Source: Desulfobacterales bacterium (lineage in GTDB: Bacteria > Desulfobacterota > Desulfobacteria > Desulfobacterales > SpSt-501). Taken from it: a DNA stretch of 38,924 bases. A program made the position numbers and the translations under genes. The notes beneath the pieces were generated by a model. That model worked only from the letters and a program-made list of their open reading frames with translations. It had not been told where the DNA came from and ran no database searches. Shown one piece after another: positions 23,601 through 31,924 of this stretch; position 1 is the stretch's first letter, and each line of letters opens with the position of its first letter. Location: assembly GCA_025454275.1 (NCBI GenBank), contig JALOOS010000002.1, forward strand, positions 1 through 38,924, given 5' to 3'.

Positions 23601-25890
23601 CTACCGCGCCGGCGATTACGCCTGGATCCGCGAGCTGTTGGATTACCCGCGCACGCTCGAGGAGCGGTTGCGGTTTTTTGATGACACCGCGAGCATCGTC
23701 ATTCCGCCGGACCCGATCGAGCGGGTCATTTTCCAGGACCGGGCCAAGATGGCGATCCGCAAGATCGCCCAGAACCGGGGCCACATCCTGATGGTGGGGC
23801 GCCCCGGCACCGGGAAGTCGATGCTCGCGGAGATGTTCAAGGAGGTGCTCGACCGTTCGGTGGGAGACATCCTGCGGCCGCAGGAGCTGATCGTGGCCTT
23901 CCCCGGCAAGGACCGCAACCACGTGCGGATGGCCTACGAGGCGCCCGAAACCTTCGATCGGGTGATGGAGGCGCTGCGCACGGCGCTGGAGGCGGCCCAG
24001 AACAGCAGCGAGGAGTTCAGCCTGGAGCCGGAGATCCGTTCGGTGCGACGGCTCGGCTGGGGCCTGGCGGGGGCGGCGGTTCTGGCGGGGGCGGCGGGTC
24101 TCTTTTTCCCGCCGCTGCTCCTGGCGGCCGGTCTGGCCGGGATGGGGGCCATCTTCATGCGGATGCAGGAGAACAGCCACCGGGCGCAGGAGAAGATCCA
24201 GCGCGAATCCGGGCCGGGGATGCGCAACGACGTGAAGCACCTGCATGACCTGATGCCCGAGGTGCTCTTCGACCCGCGCCAGGAGCGTGAGCTCATGGCG
24301 CGGGTCTCCGAGCCGAGCGCCCGCAACATGAAGGGCGGCTTCCGCCACGACCCCTACCAGTCGGGGAACCTCCATACGCCGTGCCACAAACGGGCCTATC
24401 TCGGCGCGCACGCCACAGCCCCCGTCATTTACGTCGACGAATTGAAGACCCTGGTCAAGATGGGCTACATGGCGGAGCTGCTCGAGATCATGCAGAACAA
24501 GCGCTACATCCTCGAAGGGGGGAGAAACGGCGGCAGCGGCGCCGCCGACCGCTCGGAAAACCCCCTGCGGGCGGAGAACATCATCGTCGCCTGCTGCAAT
24601 CACGATACCCTCGCCTACCTCCAGCAGGAGGGCGACGGGGCCTTTCTGTCGCGCATCGAGGACAAGGGCGAGGTGATCGACATGGAGAGCGCCGTGCCCG
24701 AAACTCCGGAGACCATCCGGCAGGCGGCCCAGTACGTCAAGCAGGAGATCGTCAACCTGGGCCGCGAGTTCCGCCGCAACTGGGGAGCGGTGATCCGCCG
24801 CGAGGGCTACGAGAGCGTGCGGCGCCGCAGCGAGCACATTTTCGGCAAGCCCCTGCCGGCCGATTTCCGCCTCCAGGAGCGGGAGTTCTCCCGCAGCGCC
24901 GTGATGGAGATCGTCAAGGAGCTGCGCTGCCGCGCCGCGGACGGCAAGTTGAGCGGGATCCTGCGGCCGATCAACGGGATCGTGAAATCGGCCGAGTTCG
25001 CGGCCATCCTGGAGAACTCCCCGCAGGTGGAGCCGGTCCACGTGCGCCGCGCGATCGAGGAGCACCTGAGCCTGGAGGGCAGCCTCTCCCGGGAGATCGG
25101 CGAGCACAAGAAGTACCTCAAAAAGTACATCACTTCGATGACCGACTCCATCGGCTACGTCGTGGGGCTGGCCGTCGTGCACTCGCCCTCGAGCGGCCAG
25201 ATGGTCGGCCAGCCCCTGCCGATCCACTGCCAGATCACCGCGGGCAGCGCCGACAAGGTGGTCGCCCCCGGCAAGATGGGAGAGATCGCCAAGGCCGCGG
25301 CCCAGAACGTGCGGGCCTCGATCAAGAAAGTGCTGAAAGCCATCGGGGCCCCGGCCGTCGGCTACGAAATGCACGTGGAGTACATCCAGGCCCACGGCGG
25401 GGTGGAGGGGGACAGCGCCTCGGTGGCGATGGACATCGCCCTGATATCGGACTTCATTCAGCAGCCCGTCAACCAGCGTTTCGGCGTCACGGGCTCCCTC
25501 ACCGGCGACATCATCCTCGCCGTGGGCGGGGTGACCGAGAAGATCCGCTCGATCATGGACCCCGGCCTGGGCATGGAGGGGGCCTGCATCCCGTGGCTGA
25601 ACAAGCACGACGTCGAGCCGCTGCTGGTCAATGCGGAGGCCGAATACACCCAGCAGGGGGAGATCCCCGGCATCCGTATCTACCGGGCGCCGGGGCGGCG
25701 CGAACCCTTCGACATCTATTTCTGCAAGACCAAATACAACGTCTACAAGATCCTTATGGGACTTGACCGCGAAGCGGTCGAAACGCGCATGATCGAGCGC
25801 AGCCGCAAGGACCTCGAATTCCTCAACGCGGCGGCCGACGAGGCGGGCCACCTCCGATCCGGCCCGCCGTCGACCCCTCCCCCCCCCTGA
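23590..25890 (+). CDS. Membrane-anchored LonB-type ATP-dependent protease
   Basis: 766 residues. AAA+ part: Walker A GRPGTGKS (70-77), a hydrophobic hairpin inserted at about 155-190 (WGLAGAAVLAGAAGLFF and LLLAAGLAGMGAIFM) that would anchor it in the membrane, Walker B VIYVDE (279-284), sensor Asn in VACCNHD, and an arginine-finger region FLSRIED. Protease part: Ser609 in GVEGDSAS and Lys651 in GGVTEKIRS, the Lon Ser-Lys dyad with LonB-style surroundings. The membrane insert between Walker A and B and the absence of a LonA N-terminal domain match archaeal LonB. A C-terminal extension (about 690-766) ends in a proline run encoded by C9 (25879-25887). It should degrade membrane-associated or regulatory proteins; the target is unknown. 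Confidence 0.9.
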   Translation: MAADYRAGDYAWIRELLDYPRTLEERLRFFDDTASIVIPPDPIERVIFQDRAKMAIRKIAQNRGHILMVGRPGTGKSMLAEMFKEVLDRSVGDILRPQELIVAFPGKDRNHVRMAYEAPETFDRVMEALRTALEAAQNSSEEFSLEPEIRSVRRLGWGLAGAAVLAGAAGLFFPPLLLAAGLAGMGAIFMRMQENSHRAQEKIQRESGPGMRNDVKHLHDLMPEVLFDPRQERELMARVSEPSARNMKGGFRHDPYQSGNLHTPCHKRAYLGAHATAPVIYVDELKTLVKMGYMAELLEIMQNKRYILEGGRNGGSGAADRSENPLRAENIIVACCNHDTLAYLQQEGDGAFLSRIEDKGEVIDMESAVPETPETIRQAAQYVKQEIVNLGREFRRNWGAVIRREGYESVRRRSEHIFGKPLPADFRLQEREFSRSAVMEIVKELRCRAADGKLSGILRPINGIVKSAEFAAILENSPQVEPVHVRRAIEEHLSLEGSLSREIGEHKKYLKKYITSMTDSIGYVVGLAVVHSPSSGQMVGQPLPIHCQITAGSADKVVAPGKMGEIAKAAAQNVRASIKKVLKAIGAPAVGYEMHVEYIQAHGGVEGDSASVAMDIALISDFIQQPVNQRFGVTGSLTGDIILAVGGVTEKIRSIMDPGLGMEGACIPWLNKHDVEPLLVNAEAEYTQQGEIPGIRIYRAPGRREPFDIYFCKTKYNVYKILMGLDREAVETRMIERSRKDLEFLNAAADEAGHLRSGPPSTPPPP

Positions 25891-25897
25891 GCGAGCT

Positions 25898-25913
25898 CTG
25901 TTTCCTGAAACAG
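25898..25913. terminator. Perfect inverted repeat between convergent lonB-like and pepD genes
   Basis: CTGTTTC, a CT loop, GAAACAG: a 7-bp perfect stem in the 36-base gap between convergent stops. It could end transcription from both sides, but it has no following U-tract and the two-base loop means that the inner pairs open. Confidence 0.4.
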
Positions 25914-25926
25914 CCCCCTCCGCCGC

Positions 25927-27378
25927 CTAGGCGGCCGCCAGGGATGCGAGGAGCGCCACCAGAAACCCCTGCAGCCGGCAGAAGGAGGGTACGTGCAGCC
26001 GCTCGCTCGGGGAGTGGGCGTTTTCGGTCGTCGGGCCGAAGGAGATCATCTCCATGTCGGGGTAGATGCTGCCGATGATGGCGCACTCCAGCCCGGCGTG
26101 CAGGGCGCTGACCCGGGGTTCGGTCCGGGTGCACTCGCGGTAGACCCGCCGGCAGCGGTCCAGCAGCGGCGAGGAGAGATCGGGGGTCCAGGGCGGGTAC
26201 TCCGATTCGGTCTCCCAGCGCGCGCCGGCCAGGGCGGCCACCGCCCGGACGCTCTCGGAGGCGGCGTCCAGAGCCGACCTCGTCAAGCTGCGCTGGCTCG
26301 TGACGATCCGCAGGCTTTCCGCGCTGACCGCGGCCATCGCCAGGTTGCCGGAGGTGTGGACCAGGCCTTCGAAGTCGGGGGAGAGCTGCGCGACGCCGTG
26401 GGGCAAAGCGAGCAGCAGGTGAATCACGGCCGCGCTCTCCCCGGCGCTCAATGCGTCAAGCGGGCCGGCCGCGGAGGGTTCCTCTTCGATCGAGAGGAAA
26501 AGGGTGGTCTCGGCCGGAAATTCCGCGCGAAAGAGTGCCTCGGCCGCCTGGGCCTGCCGGCGCAGGGTCTCGATCCCGGCGGCCGGGCAGGCCAGACGGG
26601 CGACAGCATCCCGCGGAATGGCGTTGCGCCGGGTGCCGCCGGAGAGTGCCATCAGGCGCCCCTCGCCCGGGGAGCGCATTCCGGCGAGGGTGCGCGCCAG
26701 CAATTTGAGCGCATTCGCCCGGTGCCGGTGGATATCGATGCCCGAGTGGCCGCCGCAGAGCCCCCCGACGGTCAACCGCACGATCGCCTCGCCGGCGGGC
26801 GCCGCCGCCCGGACGGGGGCCCGGCGGATGGTGACATCCCGGCCTCCCGCACAGCCGACCGTAAAGACCCCCTCGCTTTCGGAATCCAGGTTGATCAGGG
26901 TGCGGCCGGCGAGCCAACCGGCCTGAAGCCCCTTGACGCCTGTGAGGCCGGTCTCCTCATCGACCGTGAAGAGCAGCTCGAGCGGCGGGCGCGGGGTGTG
27001 CGTTCGCTCAGCGACGGCGGCCGCCAGCGCCAGGGCCACCCCGTTGTCGGCGCCCAGGGTGGTGCCGTCCGCGCGGACCCAGTCGCCTTCTCGGATCAGC
27101 CGGATCGGGTCGCGGGTGAAATCGTGGGTCGATGCGGGCGTCTTCTCGCACACCATGTCGAGGTGCCCCTGCAGGATCACCCCCGGGGCGCGCTCCCATC
27201 CGGGGGCGGGCGGCACCGCGATCAGGAGGTTGCCGCTGGCATCCCGCCGGGCGCGGAAGCCCCGCCCGGATGCCCACGCCTCGAACCAGCGGGTGATTCC
27301 CTCCTCGTTCTTGGAGCCGCGCGGAATGCGGCTGATCGCCTCGAACAACGCCATAAGCCGCCGGTCGTTTTCATCCAT
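25927..27378 (-). CDS. pepD: Aminoacyl-histidine dipeptidase (M20 family)
   Basis: 483 residues, the usual PepD length; ATG 27378 follows AAGGAGGAA at 7 bases. Di-zinc site residues are in the M20 order: His72 and Asp74 (GHLDMV), Asp111 (GADNGV), catalytic pair Glu141-Glu142 (VDEETGL), Asp165 (NLDSES), and a final His in ALHAGLECAIIG. A dimerisation lid domain lies at about 200-375. It hydrolyses Xaa-His and other dipeptides in the cytoplasm, yielding free amino acids. It is divergent from the HD-tdh-kbl operon across a 149-base control region, so both units may respond to amino acid supply; that link is inference. Confidence 0.93.
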   Translation of the reverse strand: MDENDRRLMALFEAISRIPRGSKNEEGITRWFEAWASGRGFRARRDASGNLLIAVPPAPGWERAPGVILQGHLDMVCEKTPASTHDFTRDPIRLIREGDWVRADGTTLGADNGVALALAAAVAERTHTPRPPLELLFTVDEETGLTGVKGLQAGWLAGRTLINLDSESEGVFTVGCAGGRDVTIRRAPVRAAAPAGEAIVRLTVGGLCGGHSGIDIHRHRANALKLLARTLAGMRSPGEGRLMALSGGTRRNAIPRDAVARLACPAAGIETLRRQAQAAEALFRAEFPAETTLFLSIEEEPSAAGPLDALSAGESAAVIHLLLALPHGVAQLSPDFEGLVHTSGNLAMAAVSAESLRIVTSQRSLTRSALDAASESVRAVAALAGARWETESEYPPWTPDLSSPLLDRCRRVYRECTRTEPRVSALHAGLECAIIGSIYPDMEMISFGPTTENAHSPSERLHVPSFCRLQGFLVALLASLAAA

Positions 27379-27458
27379 TCGAGGTTCCTCCTTTATGGAA
27401 ACGGCCTCCTTATGGAGCCATCCGCCCGGGCTGTCAAGCGATGCGGATCGGTTGACGA

Positions 27459-27488
27459 TTGACTTGGACGCGGGAATCGTCTTAATGT
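27459..27488 (+). promoter_or_regulatory. Candidate promoter for HD-tdh-kbl operon
   Basis: TTGACT (27459-27464), an 18-base spacer, and TAATGT (27483-27488). A second TTGACG begins 7 bases earlier. The leader that follows holds the hairpin at 27494-27512. Confidence 0.45.
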
Positions 27489-27493
27489 CGTAA

Positions 27494-27512
27494 GGGTCCG
27501 TGCGCCGGACCC
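27494..27512 (+). promoter_or_regulatory. Leader hairpin just upstream of the ribosome site of the HD gene
   Basis: GGGTCCG, loop TGCGC, CGGACCC: a perfect 7-bp GC-rich stem that ends 5 bases before the GAGGTGA ribosome site (27518-27524). It could affect start-site access or mRNA stability. Too short for a known riboswitch. Confidence 0.4.
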
Positions 27513-27527
27513 CCTGCGAGGTGACCC

Positions 27528-28688
27528 ATGCCGTCCTTCGATCTCACCGAATTCTTCAAACTCTCCTCGGTACTCAACTACAACCTGAGCGCCGCGTCGC
27601 TGAACCGCTACAACGTGATGATCTACATCCTGGGCGGCAAGCGCCTGGACCGCGACGAGGGGTTGGACCGGGAGAAGAAGAGCCTCATGATGGAGGCGCT
27701 GGGATACCTTTTAAGCGCTTACAGCCACAAGCGGCGGCGATTGGGGCCCCTGGCCGTCCTGCACCCGCTCCGGGCCGCCGCCCTGATGACCCGGGCCCAG
27801 GAGGAGGCGGCGCTCGTGAGCCTGCTCACGGTCCTCTTCCACGACATCCTGGAGGATGTCCAGTCGGTGGATTTCAGCGCCCAGGAGTGGCAGGACATGG
27901 AGCAGCGGCTCTTCGAGCTGCTCGCGCACATGGCGCCGGAGGATGAGCAGCAGCTGATCCGGCGCCTGGAGTGCCTGACCCGCACCAAGTCGGAATCCTA
28001 CTACCGTTACATCGGGCGCATGCTGGAGTGCGCGGCCGTTTTTCCCGAAGTGGTGGATGTGAAACTGGCGGATCGGCTGGACAACACCCTCGACATGCGG
28101 GTGGACCTCGAAGACCCGCTCGTCGGCATCGACTGCTTCCAGAGCCTCTTTCAGCTGCTCTTCGTTCGGGATTATCCCGGCTATACTCCCACCAACGACC
28201 ACCAGCCGGCCACAGCCATGAACGGCTCGCGGCGCCTCTACCAGCTGTTCAAGAACGCCGTGCTGCTATCCCTGATCCGGCAGCCCTCCGTCCCGACAGG
28301 GGGAGCCGCGCGCCGGACCCTCTTCAACGCCGTGGCCGAAGCCAGCCTGCGCGAGGCCCAGCGCACCCTGATGCACCTGCTGGGCTACCACTTCAAGGAC
28401 CGGCGGGCGCAGCGGGAGCTCGTCCTGGACGCCATGGACTACTGCCACAGCGGCCGCACCGATCTGGTCACGCGCCCCGACGGGCAGCGCCTGCTGGACG
28501 GGCTCTTTTCCACCTACTTCGCACCGACCGACGGTCGGCTGCTCACCCAGCAGCTGGACAGCCTCTACCAGAACAAACCGCTGATGATCCAGGGCTCGAT
28601 CGCTTTCATCGTCATTTTCCTGCGCTTCCTCCACGACCCGCTGTTTTTCGTCCGCGGCATCAGCACCGAGGGGATCCAGGCCGATTGA
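27528..28688 (+). CDS. HD-domain protein resembling the SpoT/RelA hydrolase domain
   Basis: 386 residues; ATG 27528 follows GAGGTGA. HD motifs are in the RelA/SpoT order: His79 (AVLHPLRAAALM), His105-Asp106 (LFHDILEDV), Glu109-Asp110, and Asp182 with Asn186 in VDVKLADRLDNT. The last motif is the SpoT KLADR..N signature. No synthetase, TGS or ACT domain follows; instead there is a 190-residue helical C-terminal region with no recognised family. Short ppGpp hydrolases exist but are about 180 residues. The likely role is hydrolysis of a nucleotide such as (p)ppGpp, but this is inference. It lies 13 bases upstream of tdh and so belongs to the threonine-degradation operon. Confidence 0.7.
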   Translation: MPSFDLTEFFKLSSVLNYNLSAASLNRYNVMIYILGGKRLDRDEGLDREKKSLMMEALGYLLSAYSHKRRRLGPLAVLHPLRAAALMTRAQEEAALVSLLTVLFHDILEDVQSVDFSAQEWQDMEQRLFELLAHMAPEDEQQLIRRLECLTRTKSESYYRYIGRMLECAAVFPEVVDVKLADRLDNTLDMRVDLEDPLVGIDCFQSLFQLLFVRDYPGYTPTNDHQPATAMNGSRRLYQLFKNAVLLSLIRQPSVPTGGAARRTLFNAVAEASLREAQRTLMHLLGYHFKDRRAQRELVLDAMDYCHSGRTDLVTRPDGQRLLDGLFSTYFAPTDGRLLTQQLDSLYQNKPLMIQGSIAFIVIFLRFLHDPLFFVRGISTEGIQAD

Positions 28689-28701
28689 GGAAAGGAGCCG
28701 C

Positions 28702-29730
28702 ATGAAGGCACTTGTCAAAGCCAAACCCGAGGCCGGTCTCTGGCTCGAAGAGGTTCCCGTCCCGGAGCCGGGGATCAACGATGTCCTGATCAAGATCCAC
28801 AAGACCGCCATCTGCGGCACCGATGTGCACATTTACCTCTGGGACGATTGGGCGCGGCGCACCATCCCCGTGCCCATGCCGATCGGCCATGAGTTCGTGG
28901 GCCGGGTGGCGGCGATCGGCGCCAACGTCCACGACTTCGCCGTCGGGGATCTGGTCTCAGGTGAGGGGCACCTCGTGTGCGGCCGCTGCCGCAATTGCCT
29001 CGCCGGCCGGCGCCACCTCTGCCCCAAGACCAGCAGCGTGGGGGTGAACCGGCCGGGGGCCTTCGCGGAGTACCTCTGCATCCCGGTCAGCAACGTCTGG
29101 TATTGCGATCCCGCCATCCCCACCGATGTGCTGGCCGTCTTCGACCCGCTCGGGAACGCGACCCACACGGCCCTCTCCTTCGATCTGCTCGGCGAGGACG
29201 TGCTCATCACCGGGGCCGGCCCCATCGGCTGCATGGCGACGGCCATCTCCCGGCATGCGGGCGCACGCCACATCGTCGTGACCGACGTGATCCCCCGCCG
29301 GCTCGATCTGGCGCGCCGGCTCGGCGCCACCCTCGCCCTCGACGTCCGGCACGAATCGATCGACGATGCCCAGCGGCAGCTCGGCATGAAGGAGGGGTTC
29401 GACGTGGGCCTGGAGATGAGCGGAAACCCCCAGGCCTTCCGGGACATGCTCGCGGCCATGTGCCACGGCGGCAGGATCGCGCTGCTCGGGATTCTCCCCC
29501 CGGCCACGGCGGTGGACTGGGGGACCGTGATTTTCAACAGCTTGACCCTCAAGGGCATCTACGGCCGCGAGATGTACGAAACCTGGTACAAGATGACGGT
29601 GATGATCCAGAGCGGGCTGGACATCACCCCTGTCATCACCCATCATTTCCACTTCAGCGAATTCGAAAAAGGGTTCGAGGCGATGCGCTCCGGGCAATCG
29701 GGCAAAGTCATCCTGACCTGGGAGGGGTGA
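28702..29730 (+). CDS. tdh: L-threonine 3-dehydrogenase
   Basis: 342 residues, as in E. coli Tdh (341). ATG 28702 follows AAGGAG. Zinc alcohol dehydrogenase fold: catalytic site Cys38-Gly-Thr40-Asp-x-His43 (ICGTDVHIY) and His63-Glu64 (GHEFVG), structural zinc Cys93, 96, 99 and 107. NAD-binding VLITGAGPIGCMA follows, and the Tdh-specific LKGIYGREMYETWYKM is near the end. It oxidises L-threonine to 2-amino-3-ketobutyrate with NAD. The next gene encodes the matching ligase, so the pair makes glycine and acetyl-CoA. Confidence 0.95.
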   Translation: MKALVKAKPEAGLWLEEVPVPEPGINDVLIKIHKTAICGTDVHIYLWDDWARRTIPVPMPIGHEFVGRVAAIGANVHDFAVGDLVSGEGHLVCGRCRNCLAGRRHLCPKTSSVGVNRPGAFAEYLCIPVSNVWYCDPAIPTDVLAVFDPLGNATHTALSFDLLGEDVLITGAGPIGCMATAISRHAGARHIVVTDVIPRRLDLARRLGATLALDVRHESIDDAQRQLGMKEGFDVGLEMSGNPQAFRDMLAAMCHGGRIALLGILPPATAVDWGTVIFNSLTLKGIYGREMYETWYKMTVMIQSGLDITPVITHHFHFSEFEKGFEAMRSGQSGKVILTWEG

Positions 29731-29731
29731 T

Positions 29732-29777
29732 GGCCGCCGGACGGCCGGCACGCTACCCGCGGCTCCCCGCGGCGGCC
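29732..29777 (+). other. Inverted repeat in the tdh-kbl gap
   Basis: GGCCGCCG (29732-29739) pairs perfectly with CGGCGGCC (29770-29777) in the 72-base gap between tdh and kbl. It may stabilise or attenuate the message; no U-tract follows. Confidence 0.3.
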
Positions 29778-29802
29778 GGCCACCGGCAGGAGGGAGGAGG
29801 TC

Positions 29803-31029
29803 ATGGCGCTCGATCGGTTGGATCAGGCGTTGGAGGTGGAACTGGCGGAGCTGCGTGCCGAGGGGCGGGCGAAGCCCCCGGAGCGGGTCATCGTCGGGGT
29901 CATCCCCCCCGCGGACGGCAAGGGCCCCCGCTATCGGCTGAGCGGCTCCCCGCAGGAGTTCATCCGCATGAACTCCAACAGCTACCTCTCGCTCTCCCTG
30001 CACCCGGAAGTGGTGGCCGCGGCCGAGGAGGCCGCCCGCCGGTTCGGGGTCGGACCCGGAGCGGTGCGTTTCATCGACGGGACGTTCGCCCCTCACGCGG
30101 CGCTCGAGGAGCGGATCGCGCAGTTCGTGGAGAAACCCGCCGCCAAAATCTTCAATTCCGCCTACACCGCGAACCTGGGCTTTGCGCTGGCGATCGCCAC
30201 CGCGGCCACCTTTTGGGTCGGGGACCAGCTCAACCACAACAGCATCATCCGGGCGATGCGCATCGCCAACGTGCCCGCGGGCCGCAAGGCCATCTACGGC
30301 CACAACGACATGGAGGGATTGCGCCGCTGCCTGGAGGCGGTGCCGGCCGGTATCACCCGGGTGGTCGTCATCTTCGACGGGGTTTTCAGCATGCGCGGGG
30401 ATTGTTCGCCCCTGGCGCGCATCGCCGCGATCGCCCAAACCTTTGACCGGCGCTTTCGGGACGGGGTGGTCACCGTCATGGACGACTCTCACGGCATCGG
30501 GGCCTTCGGGCCGAGCGGGCGCGGCGCTTATGATGCGGCCGGCGTCCCCGCCGACGTCCTCATCGGCACCTTCGGCAAGGCCTTCGGCGTCAACGGCGGG
30601 TTCATCGCCGCCAGCCCTGCGCTGATCGAGGCGGTGCGGCAGAAGGCGGACACCTACATCTACACCAACCCCCTCGGTGCAGCCGACTGCGCCGCGGCCC
30701 TGCGGGCGGTCGAGCTCTGCGACAGCGCGGAAGGCCGCCACCGTCTCGAGCACCTGGCCTCCATGGTCGCCCGCTTCCGCCGGGGGATCGCAGCGCTCGG
30801 CTGGGAGTCGATCCCCGGGCCGACCCCGATCGTGCCCCTGCTCGTGCGCGACACCCCGCGCGTCCAGGCCGTGGTGCGGCACCTCTTCGACCACGGGATC
30901 CTGGCGGTGGGGCTGACCTATCCCGTGGTGCCGCGGGGGGATGAGACCGTGCGCTTCCAGGTGAATGCGGCCCACACCGCCGCAGACATCGATGCCGTCC
31001 TGGCGGCCTTGGCCCGCTTTCCCCGATGA
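29803..31029 (+). CDS. kbl: 2-amino-3-ketobutyrate CoA ligase-like alpha-oxoamine synthase
   Basis: 408 residues; ATG 29803 follows GGAGGAGGT. Alpha-oxoamine synthase family, fold type I PLP enzyme: substrate loop FIRMNSNSYLSLSLHPEV, then GAVRFIDGTFAPHAALEE, aldimine-stacking GDQLNHNSIIRA, DDSHGIGAFGPSGRG, and the PLP lysine Lys259 in IGTFGKAFGVNGG. Kbl cleaves 2-amino-3-ketobutyrate with CoA to glycine and acetyl-CoA. BioF and HemA belong to the same family, but the VRFI-GT motif and the tdh neighbour favour Kbl. Lys259 is followed by AFGVNGG rather than the usual ALGGASGG, a small divergence. Confidence 0.85.
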   Translation: MALDRLDQALEVELAELRAEGRAKPPERVIVGVIPPADGKGPRYRLSGSPQEFIRMNSNSYLSLSLHPEVVAAAEEAARRFGVGPGAVRFIDGTFAPHAALEERIAQFVEKPAAKIFNSAYTANLGFALAIATAATFWVGDQLNHNSIIRAMRIANVPAGRKAIYGHNDMEGLRRCLEAVPAGITRVVVIFDGVFSMRGDCSPLARIAAIAQTFDRRFRDGVVTVMDDSHGIGAFGPSGRGAYDAAGVPADVLIGTFGKAFGVNGGFIAASPALIEAVRQKADTYIYTNPLGAADCAAALRAVELCDSAEGRHRLEHLASMVARFRRGIAALGWESIPGPTPIVPLLVRDTPRVQAVVRHLFDHGILAVGLTYPVVPRGDETVRFQVNAAHTAADIDAVLAALARFPR

Positions 31030-31075
31030 TCCCGGGGCCGCCTCCCGGGTGACGGCGGGCGGCGCGGGGCGGCCT

Positions 31076-31089
31076 CCTTTCAAGAAAGG
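31076..31089. terminator. Short hairpin at convergent kbl and MBL gene ends
   Basis: CCTTTC, AA loop, GAAAGG overlaps the last codons of the MBL-fold gene and lies 46 bases past the kbl stop. On the plus strand GC-rich repeats (CCCGGG twice at about 31031-31048) precede it. No U-tract, so terminator strength is uncertain. Confidence 0.25.
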
Positions 31090-31883
31090 CGGATCAGCGG
31101 CGATGGGGCGTGCGGGCCGGCCGCACGGAGGCGGGTGCCGGTGCCGTCGAGTGCCCGGCCCGCTTCCGCGAGGGCCTTCTCCGGGGTGTTGTTCGTTTCG
31201 CTGAGATGGGCCAGGATCACCTGCTCCAGGCCCGGATGGGCGATGTCGGCGAGCAGGCGGCCGGAGTCCAGGTTGGACAGGTGGCCGCTGCGGCCGCGAA
31301 TGCGCTGCTTCAGAAACCAGGGGTAGGGGCCCTGCATCAGCATGTCGGGGTCGTGGTTGGACTCGAGGACGAGCAGGCGGCAGCCGCGCAGGTGCTCGCG
31401 GACGACGGTGGTGACGATCCCCAGGTCGGTGGCGATGCCGATCCGCGTGCCGTTGGCGCCGATAACGAAGCCGGCCGGGTCGCCGGCGTCATGGGAGATC
31501 GGGAAGGGGTGCACCGTCAGGGTGCCGATCGGAAACGGGCGGCCGCAGTCGAAGATGTGGACCTCCGGCAGCTCCCGCAGCGGGAGGGCGGCCTTCAGCG
31601 TGCCGGCCGTCAGGAATACCGGCAGGCGGTGGCGGCGGCAGAGCCGCTCCACCCCCCGCACGTGGTCCGTGTGCTCATGGGTGATCAGGAGCCCACTCAG
31701 GGAGGCGGTGCCGATTCCCCGCTGTTCCAGGCGGCGGCCGATCTCCCGGGCGGAGAGACCGGCATCCACCAGGATAGAGGTCGCTCCGTCGGAGAGATAC
31801 ATCGCATTGCCCCCGCTGCCGCTTCCCAGAACACAGAGCGAGAGTCCGCGGCCGCCCGGGTTCGGTTGATCCGATGGTTCCAC
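31080..31883 (-). CDS. YycJ/WalJ-type MBL-fold hydrolase
   Basis: 267 residues. The zinc motif THEHTDH covers 68-74, preceded by LGSGSGGNAMYLSDG and ILVDAGLSAREIGRRL, typical of the YycJ branch. Later ligands are in ISHDAGDPAGF, ATDLGIVT, and SGHLSNLDS with LAHLSETNNTPEKA. Members are believed to be cytoplasmic 5' exonucleases or nucleic-acid hydrolases linked to cell envelope or DNA repair; the role here is not certain. AAGGAGG lies 11 bases before ATG 31883. It is last in the line of genes that starts with DUF503 and is preceded by dut. Confidence 0.85.
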   Translation of the reverse strand: MEPSDQPNPGGRGLSLCVLGSGSGGNAMYLSDGATSILVDAGLSAREIGRRLEQRGIGTASLSGLLITHEHTDHVRGVERLCRRHRLPVFLTAGTLKAALPLRELPEVHIFDCGRPFPIGTLTVHPFPISHDAGDPAGFVIGANGTRIGIATDLGIVTTVVREHLRGCRLLVLESNHDPDMLMQGPYPWFLKQRIRGRSGHLSNLDSGRLLADIAHPGLEQVILAHLSETNNTPEKALAEAGRALDGTGTRLRAAGPHAPSPLIRLS

Positions 31884-31924
31884 AAACCTCCTTCCTGCGG
31901 TGCAGGGCCATATGGCATCTGCTT

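Noticed and set aside
23575..25851. 758-codon minus-strand frame opposite the LonB-type gene
   Set aside because: Antisense shadow; histidine- and aspartate-rich composition mirrors the complementary codons, and there are no domains.
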